The notes under the pieces: model-generated | Seen by the model: only the letters and a program-made list of their open reading frames with translations | Databases searched by the model: none | What the model was told of the DNA's origin: nothing | Shown: piece by piece, positions 52,352-61,653 of the stretch | How the letters are laid out: each line of letters starts with the position of its first letter | How positions within the stretch are numbered: the stretch's first letter is position 1 | Assembly: GCA_964638675.1 (NCBI GenBank) | Contig: CAZXAU010000013.1 | Location: 1 to 64,000, forward strand | Length of the DNA stretch: 64,000 bases | Direction: 5' to 3' | Source: SIG714 sp964638675 | GTDB lineage: Bacteria; Bacillota; Clostridia; Oscillospirales; CAG-272 | Translations under genes and position numbers: made by a program

Positions 52352-54738
52352 TTCAGTTCTACCACGGTTACTCCCGAATCTCCTTCCCCGTAATCTCCGA
52401 GACGGAATGATTTAACTCTTTTATCTTTACGCAAACATTTGTGAATGTATGCACGCAGAGCACCCGTCCCCTTTCCATGTACTATCCTGATAGGCGAAAC
52501 CTTCATAATGATAGCCTCGTCAATATATTTATCGGCCCTTAGCCATCCGTCTTCTCCGGTCTCACCGCGTATGTCAAGCTCAATGCTGAACGCTTTAACA
52601 GGCTCGGGATGATACTCGGATGCCTTACGTTTGCTTCCCTTTTTGTCTATGACAGTGACTTCTTCTTCAACAAGCCGAAGTCCGCTTATATTTACCTGAG
52701 AAGTGAATATTCCGCTTGTTACACGGACATTTCCCGATTTGTCGGGCTCACTTTCAACAAATCCGTTTTTGCCGAGAGCAACGATGAAGACTTCGTCACC
52801 CTTTTTCAGCGGGCGGGGGAGAACATACTCCTCCTGCTTTTCCTGAGCTACGGGATTGACGGCATCATCAAGTCTTTCAAGCTCATGCTTGACCTTGCGG
52901 CGCATTTCATCTACATTACCAGAGAATCCGCGCTCATTCTGACGCTTTTTCAGGTCGTTCAGCTCATCAAGAAGATATCTTGTGCTTGCTTTTACAGATG
53001 TGAGCAGAGCCTGGGCTTCACGCTTTGCACGCTCAGCGGCTTTCTCGCTTTCGAGAAATCTGCTTTTCATTTCTTTTTCAAGCTTTGAATATTTCTCTTC
53101 GTAATCACGTTTTATAGCTTCGGCTTCATGCCTGTTTTTTTCCATGACGACACGTTCGCTCTCAAGGCTTGCAATGACGCTTTCAAAGCGGCGTTCGTCT
53201 CCCGATATACGGGCTTTTGCACTGTCAACTATCGATTTGGACAGTCCAAGCTTTTCGGATATTGCAAAGGCATTCGATTTTCCTGGTGTACCGATAATAA
53301 GACGGTATGTCGGGGCAAGCGTTGTCACATCAAATTCGCATGAGCCGTTGCACACACCGGGAGTTTCAAGTGCAAAGATCTTAAGCTCTGAGTAGTGGGT
53401 CGTTGCTACACAAAGTGCACCTCTCGAACGAATTTCGGAGATAATTGAGATAGCAAGAGCAGCTCCTTCGGTCGGGTCGGTGCCGGCTCCGAGCTCGTCA
53501 AAAAGGCACAGAGAATCTTCGTCAGCATCCGAGGTTATCCTGACGATGTTTTTCATATGTGCCGAGAAGGTCGAAAGCGACTGTTCGATACTCTGTTCAT
53601 CGCCAATATCGGCATAAACAGACGAAAAGATACAAACAGACGATCCTTCGGATGCCGGAATATGAAGTCCCGACTGTGCCATGAGTGCAAACAGTCCGAT
53701 GGTTTTCAGCGTAACCGTTTTTCCGCCGGTGTTGGGTCCCGTGATCACGAGTGTATCAAAATCGTCACCTAAACGAACCGATATTGGTACAACCTTTTTC
53801 GGATCAAGGAGCGGATGTCTCGCTTTTATCAGTTCAAGCTTTTTGTCGCTGTTGATCCGGGGTTCAATTCCACCGATACGGAACGAAAATTCAGCTTTGG
53901 CAAATGCAAAGGCAAGCTCGGTTATATTGTAATAGTTGAGCGTGAGCTTGTTCTGAATGTTCAGGCAGAAAGAAGTAAGGGCATAAAGAATCTTTTCGAT
54001 CTCCCTCTCCTCCTCAATCGACAAAAGGTGAAGTTCATTATTAGCTTCAACAATTGCAATAGGCTCGATAAATACAGTAGCGCCCGAGGACGAAATGTCG
54101 TGCATAAGTCCACGGATCTCAGATTTGCATTCCGCTCTGACGGGAATTACATATCGTCCGTTCCTCATTGTTACAATATTTTCCTGAAGATATTTTGTAT
54201 ATGATGAATCACTGATGTATTTTTGAAGTGTATCTTTTATTCTGTTGTTTACGGTCCTGATCTTTTTTCGGATGTATGAAAGCTCGGGGCTTGCCTCGTC
54301 TGCGATCATTTCTTCGGATATAATAGCGTTTCCGATTGCACGCTCAAGCTGACGGTCACATTCAAGGCGGTCAAAATACTCGGCAATGATCTCAACACCT
54401 TCACGGTTGACTCCGATGTAGCTTTTCAGCCCGGATGCACAGTGCAGGAGAGATGCAATGTCAAGAAGCTCACGTGTTGTCATGCAACCTCCCTTTTCCG
54501 CCTTTTCAAGTGATGAGGAGATATCAAAGACGCCGTAAAAAGAAGGCATGCCTTTTGTGCCGATAAGCTTCTGTGCCGCACTTGTCTTTGCCATTTCAGC
54601 TCTGATGCGGTCAATAACCGTATCGGGATTGAGACTTAACGCTTTTGCTTTTGCACCGGCTGTCGGAGCACATTCTGCAAGAAGCTCACGGATCTTATCA
54701 TATTCAAGAATGGAAATTGCTTTTGAAGAGTTTTTCAT
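52348..54738 (-). CDS. mutS2: Endonuclease MutS2
   Basis: The 796-residue MutS-family ATPase has Walker A TGPNTGGKTVTLKT (about 330), DELGAGTDPTEG (Walker B region), then a coiled coil and a C-terminal Smr nuclease domain with LDIRGE and HGKGTG. MutS2 suppresses homologous recombination or rescues collided ribosomes in Firmicutes. The mismatch-recognition domain I is absent as usual. It is followed by DUF1538 with a four-base overlap. Confidence 0.95.
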   Translation of the reverse strand: MKNSSKAISILEYDKIRELLAECAPTAGAKAKALSLNPDTVIDRIRAEMAKTSAAQKLIGTKGMPSFYGVFDISSSLEKAEKGGCMTTRELLDIASLLHCASGLKSYIGVNREGVEIIAEYFDRLECDRQLERAIGNAIISEEMIADEASPELSYIRKKIRTVNNRIKDTLQKYISDSSYTKYLQENIVTMRNGRYVIPVRAECKSEIRGLMHDISSSGATVFIEPIAIVEANNELHLLSIEEEREIEKILYALTSFCLNIQNKLTLNYYNITELAFAFAKAEFSFRIGGIEPRINSDKKLELIKARHPLLDPKKVVPISVRLGDDFDTLVITGPNTGGKTVTLKTIGLFALMAQSGLHIPASEGSSVCIFSSVYADIGDEQSIEQSLSTFSAHMKNIVRITSDADEDSLCLFDELGAGTDPTEGAALAISIISEIRSRGALCVATTHYSELKIFALETPGVCNGSCEFDVTTLAPTYRLIIGTPGKSNAFAISEKLGLSKSIVDSAKARISGDERRFESVIASLESERVVMEKNRHEAEAIKRDYEEKYSKLEKEMKSRFLESEKAAERAKREAQALLTSVKASTRYLLDELNDLKKRQNERGFSGNVDEMRRKVKHELERLDDAVNPVAQEKQEEYVLPRPLKKGDEVFIVALGKNGFVESEPDKSGNVRVTSGIFTSQVNISGLRLVEEEVTVIDKKGSKRKASEYHPEPVKAFSIELDIRGETGEDGWLRADKYIDEAIIMKVSPIRIVHGKGTGALRAYIHKCLRKDKRVKSFRLGDYGEGDSGVTVVELK

Positions 54739-54804
54739 TTCAGCTTACCTCCTATCAAGTGTTGTTGAATTTTTTTGAATTATGGGATGTTATTGCCGTA
54801 CTGC

Positions 54805-56250
54805 TTACTTCTTTATTAAAGCAGTCAGACTTAAAAGCAGGGGTTTGATACTGATCACAGTAATTATTACCGCAAAAGGTATCTGTATTATAATGTATAC
54901 AGGTATTCCGAGAAGTGACGTTCCCGAAAAGGGCCGCATGGTTGCTATTATGACCTGGACGCACAAAATCAGAGAGTTCAATATAAGTCTCTTAATTTTC
55001 ATATCGAAGGGGAGCACCGATTTTACGGTCATTGCACGTATAATAAATACTGTGAAATAACTGAAAAATGTTGCAATTGCCGCACCGCTCGCACCCAGTC
55101 CGGCAAGCTTTATGCCGAACATCTCATCTGGAACAAGAATGAAATTCATTATGATATTGAGGAGCGCACCTGCAAGAGCGGTTGTCATCGAGAGAACACT
55201 GCGCTTTTTAACTGTATATATGCTCCCTATGAAAGAAACAAGGCAAGAAAAAACGGTGGCAATGGTTAAGATAGGAATATAATCGGTTGCTGAAAAATAT
55301 GTCTTTTCAAAAAGAATGTATTTTATAAGCTCACAAAAGAGCGAGATCAGACTGCCTGCGACGAACATCAGTGAGGAAAAGCTTGAAAAAACGGTCGAGA
55401 AGAAAATACTCCTGTCCTTTTCATCATTTTCGGCTACCGATGAGAAATTCCACGCCTGAATAAATACCGTGCAGAGCAGGACGAGCAGTGTAGGTATTTT
55501 GTATGCAGCGGTATATATACCGTTGACATCTCCGCCGCAAAAGCCTTTTACTATATATCTGTCCGAAACACTTGTTATCCACCAGATCACGGTTGTCGGT
55601 ATAAGCGGAATGCTGTACTTCATCATCTTTTTGACAAGCTGTTTTTCTATTATTTTCGGACTTACAATGTCAAGCCAGAGCTTTTCTTTTACGACAACGA
55701 TCAATGTTGTCAGAAAATCGGCAAGGATGACCGAGAGAACATATCCGTCGATGCCGATATGAAGGATCGCAAGAAAAAGGATATTCAGGATTATAACGAG
55801 CGATGTATTGATAACACCCTGAATTCCGTAAAATTTATAGTGATTTTTCGTTCTGATGTACTGAGTTGAGAGCGAATGAAAATTCGATGCTATGACATAA
55901 AGGACAATAAGATAAACATAATTGTCAAAATATCCGGTCAGAGAAAGTATATATCCTATCGGCGCGAGAAATAAAGAGCCTATGCATAAGGTATAAAAAC
56001 CGACGGAGAATGCAGAGTTGGGATTCTGATCATTGTCGAGCGAAAAGCGGAATACAGCATCGGTGATTCCCGCCGCTATGATCGGCATGAGCAATTTCGC
56101 CGTTTGTGTGATCAGATCGGCTGTACCGTACTCGTCTGTAGTCAGATATTCGGTATAGAATCTGACGAAAAAAAAGACGAGTAACTTTGAGCCGAAAGTT
56201 CCTATGGCGGTAAATCCGATATTTTTAAATAGCTTTTTATATCTGTTCAT
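54805..56250 (-). CDS. Polysaccharide flippase (PST/MOP family)
   Basis: The 481-residue protein has about 14 hydrophobic helices and the N-terminal pattern of oligosaccharide repeat-unit flippases (NIGFTAIGTFGSKLLVFFFVRFYTEYL, YGTADLI). Such proteins move lipid-linked glycans across the membrane. There are no glycosyltransferase genes beside it. It lies 66 bases before mutS2 on the same strand. Confidence 0.88.
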   Translation of the reverse strand: MNRYKKLFKNIGFTAIGTFGSKLLVFFFVRFYTEYLTTDEYGTADLITQTAKLLMPIIAAGITDAVFRFSLDNDQNPNSAFSVGFYTLCIGSLFLAPIGYILSLTGYFDNYVYLIVLYVIASNFHSLSTQYIRTKNHYKFYGIQGVINTSLVIILNILFLAILHIGIDGYVLSVILADFLTTLIVVVKEKLWLDIVSPKIIEKQLVKKMMKYSIPLIPTTVIWWITSVSDRYIVKGFCGGDVNGIYTAAYKIPTLLVLLCTVFIQAWNFSSVAENDEKDRSIFFSTVFSSFSSLMFVAGSLISLFCELIKYILFEKTYFSATDYIPILTIATVFSCLVSFIGSIYTVKKRSVLSMTTALAGALLNIIMNFILVPDEMFGIKLAGLGASGAAIATFFSYFTVFIIRAMTVKSVLPFDMKIKRLILNSLILCVQVIIATMRPFSGTSLLGIPVYIIIQIPFAVIITVISIKPLLLSLTALIKK

Positions 56251-56337
56251 CTTTTGAATGTTCCTTTTACGAAATATTATATATCGGAGTGTCCAAGTTT
56301 TATCGGTGATTTATAATAGTTTTTGATATTTATTCAA

Positions 56338-56384
56338 AACATGCCGTCTCACGGTTAAGTGGTATGAGACGGCATGTTTATTTT
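56338..56384. terminator. Bidirectional terminator of tpiA
   Basis: AACATGCCGTCTCA pairs perfectly with TGAGACGGCATGTT (56365-56378), then TATTTTAT on the plus strand; TTTTGAATAA follows on the minus strand. It lies 6 bases from the tpiA stop and ends the glycolytic operon. Confidence 0.9.
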
Positions 56385-56389
56385 ATGCT

Positions 56390-57157
56390 TTATTGTGCGG
56401 CCAATACGATTGTTGCAAACTCATCGGGTTTGAGAGAAGCACCGCCGATAAGTCCTCCGTCGATATTGTCCATTGCGAGGAGTCCTTCGCAGTTCTTGGC
56501 GTTCATGGATCCGCCGTATTGGATGACAGTCTGTCTTCCGATTGCCTTGCCGTATTTTTCAGAAATCACTGAACGGATGATTCCGCAGACTTCATCTGCC
56601 TGCTCGTTAGTGGCAGTTTTGCCTGTTCCGATAGCCCAGATAGGTTCGTATGCAATGATAACCTTCTTCATCTGCTTTTCGTCTATACCTTCAAGAGCAA
56701 GCTTTGTCTGACGTGATACAACTTCACGTGTTATTCCACTTGTGCGTTCTTCGTCAGATTCGCCTACACATATGATAGTGCGAAGTCCTGCGTCCAATGC
56801 CGCCTTTGCACGGAGATTTACGGTTTTGTCGGTCTCACCGAAATACTGTCTTCTTTCGCTGTGTCCCACGATAACATACTGAACGCCACACTGAACAAGC
56901 ATTTTTGCCGAGATCTCACCGGTGTATGCACCTTTTTCTTCATAGTGAACATTTTGTGCACCGACCTTGATTATAGAACCCTTGAGAAGTGATGTAGCTG
57001 CGTGAATGTCTACAAAGGGAACGCAGACAATAACGTCACATGCTTTTCTTCCCTTGATTTTTGAATACAGTGATGAAATAAGTTCCTTTGCTTCGCTCGG
57101 TGTCATATTCATTTTCCAGTTGCCGGCGATAACTTTTCTTTTTCTTTGGTTTCCCAT
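56390..57157 (-). CDS. tpiA: Triosephosphate isomerase
   Basis: The 255-residue TIM barrel interconverts dihydroxyacetone phosphate and glyceraldehyde-3-phosphate. AGNWKMN (catalytic Lys), VGHSERRQYFGE (catalytic His) and AYEPIWAIGTGK (catalytic Glu and loop 6) are intact, and IQYGGSMNAKNC binds phosphate. AAGGAG precedes the ATG. It is downstream of pgk with a structured 145-base spacer. Confidence 0.97.
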   Translation of the reverse strand: MGNQRKRKVIAGNWKMNMTPSEAKELISSLYSKIKGRKACDVIVCVPFVDIHAATSLLKGSIIKVGAQNVHYEEKGAYTGEISAKMLVQCGVQYVIVGHSERRQYFGETDKTVNLRAKAALDAGLRTIICVGESDEERTSGITREVVSRQTKLALEGIDEKQMKKVIIAYEPIWAIGTGKTATNEQADEVCGIIRSVISEKYGKAIGRQTVIQYGGSMNAKNCEGLLAMDNIDGGLIGGASLKPDEFATIVLAAQ

Positions 57158-57191
57158 TTTATTATATCTCCTTGTGTTTATCCTCTCTGTT

Positions 57192-57257
57192 GACTGTAAA
57201 ATGATAATGCGGTTGAAGTTACAGATGTATACAACCGAAATTCATCATTTTACAGTC
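57192..57257 (-). promoter_or_regulatory. Large hairpin between pgk and tpiA
   Basis: GACTGTAAAATGAT (57192-57205) pairs perfectly with ATCATTTTACAGTC (57244-57257), and an inner stem CGGTTG/CAACCG (57210-57215, 57232-57237) extends it. No U tract follows on the minus strand, so it is better seen as an mRNA processing or stabilising structure than a terminator. Confidence 0.7.
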
Positions 57258-57302
57258 GTTTGCATCAATTTTGCAATATGATTTATTTATATATTGATTT
57301 GC

Positions 57303-58616
57303 TTATTCTTTATCCTGGAGACAAGCAACGCCGGGAAGTTCAAGACCTTCCAAAAATTCGAGCGATGCACCGCCGCCTGTTGAGATGTGCGTGATCTGTG
57401 ATGCATATCCGAGCTGTTCGCATGCCGCTGCTGAATCTCCGCCGCCGACTATGCTGATGCAGGACGAATCTGCAAGTGCTTTTGCGACTGACTTTGTTCC
57501 CTTTGCAAGTGTCGGGTTTTCAAATACGCCCATAGGTCCGTTCCAAACGACTGTTTTTGCATTCATAACAGCCTCAGCATAAAGTGCTGCTGTCTTTTCG
57601 CCGATATCAAGTCCCATAAGGTCTGAAGGAATTGCATCTGCTGATACGGTCTGAGTTTCGATCGGTGCATCGATAGGATCCGGGAAGGATTTTGCAACTA
57701 CAGTGTCAATGGGAAGGAGGATCTTTACGCCTTTTTCTTCAGCTTTTGCAAGCATTTCTTTGCAGTAGTCAAGCTTTGTCTCGTCAAGGAGAGATGTTCC
57801 GATGCTATATCCCTGTGCTGCGAGGAAGGTATATGCCATTCCTCCGCCGATTATGAGTGTGTCTACCTTTGTAAGAAGGTTGTTGATTACATTGAGCTTA
57901 TCCTGAACCTTCGCTCCGCCGAGAATTGCGACAAAAGGTCTTTCAGGGTTCGAGAGGGCTTTGCCCATTATGCCGATCTCTTTTTTTATAAGATATCCGC
58001 AAACTGCCGGAAGATGATCTGCAACACCTGCTGTTGTTGCATGCGCTCTGTGTGCGGTTCCGAATGCATCGTTTACGAAAATATCAGCCATCGATGCAAG
58101 CTTTGCCGCAAATTCGGGATCGTTCTTTTCTTCTTTTGATGTGAATCTTGTATTTTCAAGAAGTACTATATCACCGGGCTTCATTGCCGAAACCTTTTGC
58201 TGTGCGTCTTCGCCTACTGTGTCAGAAGCAAAAACCACTCCGCCGCCGAGAAGCTCATTGAGCTTGTCGGCAACTATCTTAAGTGAATATTTTTTAACAT
58301 CCTTAGCCGCTTTTTCAAGTGCAGCCGCAGTTGCAGCTTCTCTTTCTTCTTCCGGAAGAGCATCGATAGCCGCTACTTCTTTTTTATTTAATTTGATCTT
58401 TGAATCAAAAACATTGTGCGGCTTACCCATATGAGAGCAAAGTATAACCATTGCACCATGTTCTTTAAGATATTTAATTGTCGGGAGAGCTTCAACTATT
58501 CTTTTTGCCGAAGTGATGACCCCATCTTTTACCGGAACATTGAAATCACAACGGACAAGACATTTCTTTCCGTTTACCTCAATATCTTCAATGCTCTTTT
58601 TGTTGTACATTGACAT
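57303..58616 (-). CDS. pgk: Phosphoglycerate kinase
   Basis: The 437-residue glycolytic kinase transfers phosphate between 1,3-bisphosphoglycerate and ADP. RCDFNVPVKDG, CSHMGKP, FVNDAFGTAHR, ILGGAKVQDKL and GGGDSAAA are the expected substrate and nucleotide motifs. The protein is about 30-40 residues longer than usual because of an Ala/Glu-rich helical insertion at about 75-105 (VAAIDALPEEEREAA) after the SHMGKP region. ATG 58616 follows AAGGAGG by 7 bases; the ORF extends upstream to 58670. It is the first gene of pgk-tpiA. gapA is not adjacent. Confidence 0.96.
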   Translation of the reverse strand: MSMYNKKSIEDIEVNGKKCLVRCDFNVPVKDGVITSAKRIVEALPTIKYLKEHGAMVILCSHMGKPHNVFDSKIKLNKKEVAAIDALPEEEREAATAAALEKAAKDVKKYSLKIVADKLNELLGGGVVFASDTVGEDAQQKVSAMKPGDIVLLENTRFTSKEEKNDPEFAAKLASMADIFVNDAFGTAHRAHATTAGVADHLPAVCGYLIKKEIGIMGKALSNPERPFVAILGGAKVQDKLNVINNLLTKVDTLIIGGGMAYTFLAAQGYSIGTSLLDETKLDYCKEMLAKAEEKGVKILLPIDTVVAKSFPDPIDAPIETQTVSADAIPSDLMGLDIGEKTAALYAEAVMNAKTVVWNGPMGVFENPTLAKGTKSVAKALADSSCISIVGGGDSAAACEQLGYASQITHISTGGGASLEFLEGLELPGVACLQDKE

Positions 58617-58697
58617 ATAAAATCCTCCTTGTGTACGGTCTTGATAATGCCTGCGGCGATATCCGTACAATAATAATTTTAATATTTCATCTTAGGT

Positions 58698-58726
58698 ATC
58701 TTACCACGATTCGGGGCGATTTTCAA
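58698..58726 (-). promoter_or_regulatory. Promoter of pgk-tpiA
   Basis: Minus-strand -35 TTGAAA (58726-58721), 17-base spacer, -10 TAAGAT (58703-58698), giving a leader of about 75 bases. Confidence 0.65.
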
Positions 58727-59246
58727 GAGCTTTTTGAAATTTTAGTTATTATTTACATATTATTAACCATTATCACCGATTATTTTCCTAATCATACGTA
58801 CTTTAATCGCCGAATCAGAAAAAAGCTTTTTGCTTTTGCTGATTTTTAATGGCTTTTCCGAGTTTGTGCAATGATATATAATGCTTTTCGGCTGCGGTTG
58901 ATTTTTCGTTTACCTTCTCACTTCCTTTCATTCATATAGTATGGATATCCAGATTTTGGTTACATTTTTTCCTTTTCTTTATTTTTTTATATTATTCTTT
59001 TTTGAAAGCTTGATATTCTCTGTTTTATGGTGAGTACATTTGTGATGCTCAGCATTATACAGTACGTCATGTTTTTTGAGTTATACAACGGATAAATATG
59101 AATAAATATAATAACCACGAAACAATTGTTATTCTTCCCCATTATTTTTTCGATGTTATCTGCAATAGGTATAATATTTCTTTTGTCAGCAAATAATAGT
59201 AAGGCAATTAAATGCATTATAAGCGTTATAAGGAGATTATATAGAT
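58727..59246. other. AT-rich intergenic region upstream of spoVT
   Basis: About 520 bases between the divergent pgk and spoVT genes contain no convincing ORF. A weak TATAAT (about 59167) lies 80 bases before spoVT without a clear sigma-A -35; a forespore-type promoter cannot be confirmed by eye. A palindrome AAAAAGCTTTTT (about 58823) is present. Confidence 0.5.
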
Positions 59247-59798
59247 ATGAAAGCTACCGGAATAGTGAGAAGAATTGACGACCTCGGCCGTGTCGTAATT
59301 CCCAAAGAGATAAGAAGAACCATGCGTATCCGAGAGGGAGATCCGCTCGAAATCTACACTGATCGCGAGGGTGAAGTGATCTTTAAAAAATATTCACCTA
59401 TAGGCGAAATGACTTCCTTAGCGTCACAGTATGCCGAAACACTTTACAAAACCTGTGATCTTTCTGTTGTCATTTGTGACCGTGACAGCGTTATTGCCTG
59501 TGCAGGTATTCCTAAAAAGGATTATTCCGACAAGTCTGTTTCCGAAACGGCTGAAAACTTTATGGAAGACAGAAGCTTTTTCGTGTATCGCCCCGATAAG
59601 CAGTTTGACATCGTCGAAAGCAGCGATGGCTCAAGGCTTGTTTCCTGCATGATGCCTATACTCACCGAGGGCGATGTAATCGGCTGTGTCGCAACAGTCT
59701 TTCCTGCTGCTGATGCTGATCGGCACCGTTGCAGTGACGTAGAACAAAAACTCGTTAAAACAGCCGCCGACTTTCTCGGCAGACAAATGGAAAGCTGA
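59247..59798 (+). CDS. spoVT: Stage V sporulation protein T (SpoVT), AbrB-family regulator
   Basis: The 183-residue protein has an N-terminal SpoVT/AbrB swapped-hairpin DNA-binding domain (1-50: MKATGIVRRIDDLGRVVIP, MRIREGDPLEIY) and a C-terminal GAF-like domain (about 56-180). In Bacillus SpoVT adjusts forespore sigma-G genes. Sequence and length match SpoVT rather than AbrB (about 95). AAGGAG precedes the ATG. Presence suggests an endospore-forming lineage, though spoVT persists in some non-sporulating relatives. A family C repeat follows it. Confidence 0.93.
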   Translation: MKATGIVRRIDDLGRVVIPKEIRRTMRIREGDPLEIYTDREGEVIFKKYSPIGEMTSLASQYAETLYKTCDLSVVICDRDSVIACAGIPKKDYSDKSVSETAENFMEDRSFFVYRPDKQFDIVESSDGSRLVSCMMPILTEGDVIGCVATVFPAADADRHRCSDVEQKLVKTAADFLGRQMES

Positions 59799-59799
59799 C

Positions 59800-60080
59800 T
59801 TCTTCTTTGAAAATGAAGAAATCCTTCTCTTTGCCAAGAGAAAGGGAGAAACTTTTCAGAATCAGCCAATCGAAAAGATTAGTTATACGACTTCCGGCTG
59901 TGCTGAAAGTCAGCCGAAAAGCAACTGCTCACGCGTGATGAGTGTTTACATTCATCTGCGTGAGCAGTTGTTTTTCGGTTTGATTCGGAATTACGGTAAA
60001 ACTATATGTCTTGTCCGGTAATAAAGCTTTTGCCGAGGCTTTTCACGAAAGGTTGGAAAAATAGCACATGGTACAGTATC
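59800..60080 (+). repeat. Family C structured repeat, copy 2
   Basis: Starts at the spoVT stop and fills the gap to the histidine kinase. It shares with copy 1 AAACTTTTC, ATCAGCCAATCG, ATACGACTT, GCTGTGCTGAAAG, the hairpin tip GATGAGTG-TTTA-CATTCATC (59937-59956) and TTGTCCGGTAATAAAGCTTTTGCC with AGGCTTTTCACGAAA. The stem below the tip is CAACTGCTCACGC/GCGTGAGCAGTTG, unrelated in sequence to AAATACCCGGAA/TTCCGGGTATTT of copy 1 but fully paired. Confidence 0.8.
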
Positions 60081-60096
60081 AGCTCTCCGTCTTAGT

Positions 60097-61596
60097 CTAT
60101 TCAAGAGGAATAACGGCCTTCAGATTAAATATTGAATCAACGCAATCGAAAACGACGGCGCCGTTATGTTTTTCACAGATATTTTGAATTATTGAAATGC
60201 CGAAGCCGTGAGAGTGTTTATCTTTTTTTACGGTGCGAAGGCAGTTTTCGTCATCATGAATAACGGTGCTTGGTACACAGGTGTTTTCGCACTTGACAAT
60301 GAGTTTATCGTCCTTTTTATACATTAAGAATTTCAGGTATTTCTCGCTGTCGGGTGCAAGTCGTTCACAGGCTTCAATTGCGTTTTTTATGATGTTGGAG
60401 ATAAGACTGCAGAGCTCGCCGTCGGGAATTCCAACATTTTCTCCGATAACGGCATTTGCTTCATAGGAAACTCCGGAAGTTTTTGCCTGTTCGGAAAAAT
60501 TCATAAGAAGGTAATCGGCAATAATATTATCCGAATATGACAGAGGACTTACACTTGAGATATCGTTTTGAATTTCTGAGATATAGCTTTTCATTTTGTC
60601 GAAATCTCCCTGATCGTACAGCATACTGATAACATTCAGGTGGTCGCTCATATCGTGCTTGATCCTGCGTACATCGTTGATTCTTGATTTAAGGGATTCG
60701 GAATATTGAATAGACAGATCTGCTTCAAGAGCGACAATACGGAGTGATTCCTGCTTTTGAGTCTCCTTTTTGATGTATTCGGTTGTAAAGTTAATGACTA
60801 TCGAAATAATCATGATGTTTTGCAATACGTCTTTTTTGATCACGGCGAAATCAAGATTGCATATTGCGGAAAACACGGTGGAGAAATAAGAATTTCTTAC
60901 GAAAAAAGAGAGAAGGAAAAAAATCAAAAAGATGATAACGGTGACGAGCAGGTTTGCGGCATATTTTTTTATGGCGATATTACCTTCATAGTATTCGAGT
61001 ACTGCAAAGAAGCAGAGGTCAAGGAATATTATGATAAAAACGAGGTCTCCGCTGATGTTTTTCAGAATTGACAAAGGGGAATCTCCGGATGAAGTGCTGC
61101 CAATTATAAAAAGAAGTCCGGAGATGACCTCAAGCAGGAGGAGAACGAGCATTTTCTTTTTGTATTTTTTCATTTTAAGAGTCAGATACAGAACAAGGGG
61201 AACTACAGATATTTCATAAAGTAATCCGCAGATCGTGTCAAATACGACTTCGAGCTGATTTGATTTGATATTAAAGTCATTAATAGTGTTAAGCAATAGG
61301 ATTATAAGATATGTAATGATCAGCATCAGTGAAATGTCGGTATCATCTTCAAATGCTTCAAAAAAAGCTATTGCACATGCAACAAAAAAGAGAACAAAAT
61401 ACAGAGCAACGGAAAAATATTGATTCAAGAGCCGAGCGGATAGATTTATAACAACGTTGGATGGCTGCAGTTCAATATATTTGATATAAGAGTCATTTAC
61501 CAAGAAAAATATATAAATGAGGGCGACCCCGGCTGTAATCATAGCAGCGAGCATGATGAGTGCAGACCGCTTTTCGGAAGAAAACTTTTTTATCAT
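60097..61596 (-). CDS. GHKL sensor histidine kinase (AgrC/HPK10-like)
   Basis: The 499-residue kinase has about six transmembrane helices in its first 270 residues, a coiled linker and a kinase core with phospho-acceptor His314 (RIKHDMSDHLN), N-box Asn405 (SNIIKNAIEAC) and G-box HGFGISII. The lack of a classic dimerisation motif and the H-box form are like AgrC/ComD-type kinases that sense peptides or other cues. It is cotranscribed with the LytTR regulator (57 bases apart). No signal-peptide precursor or AgrB-like protease gene is next to it. Confidence 0.9.
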   Translation of the reverse strand: MIKKFSSEKRSALIMLAAMITAGVALIYIFFLVNDSYIKYIELQPSNVVINLSARLLNQYFSVALYFVLFFVACAIAFFEAFEDDTDISLMLIITYLIILLLNTINDFNIKSNQLEVVFDTICGLLYEISVVPLVLYLTLKMKKYKKKMLVLLLLEVISGLLFIIGSTSSGDSPLSILKNISGDLVFIIIFLDLCFFAVLEYYEGNIAIKKYAANLLVTVIIFLIFFLLSFFVRNSYFSTVFSAICNLDFAVIKKDVLQNIMIISIVINFTTEYIKKETQKQESLRIVALEADLSIQYSESLKSRINDVRRIKHDMSDHLNVISMLYDQGDFDKMKSYISEIQNDISSVSPLSYSDNIIADYLLMNFSEQAKTSGVSYEANAVIGENVGIPDGELCSLISNIIKNAIEACERLAPDSEKYLKFLMYKKDDKLIVKCENTCVPSTVIHDDENCLRTVKKDKHSHGFGISIIQNICEKHNGAVVFDCVDSIFNLKAVIPLE

Positions 61597-61653
61597 GCAA
61601 GCATTCCTTTCTTAAGCATGAAGATTTAAGAAAAAAGAGTGTGTATTTATTTG

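Noticed and set aside
58987..59217. Minus-strand ORF of 76 codons upstream of spoVT
   Set aside because: AT-rich DNA gives long frames by chance; there is no ribosome-binding site and the composition is Ile/Asn-rich without a recognisable pattern.
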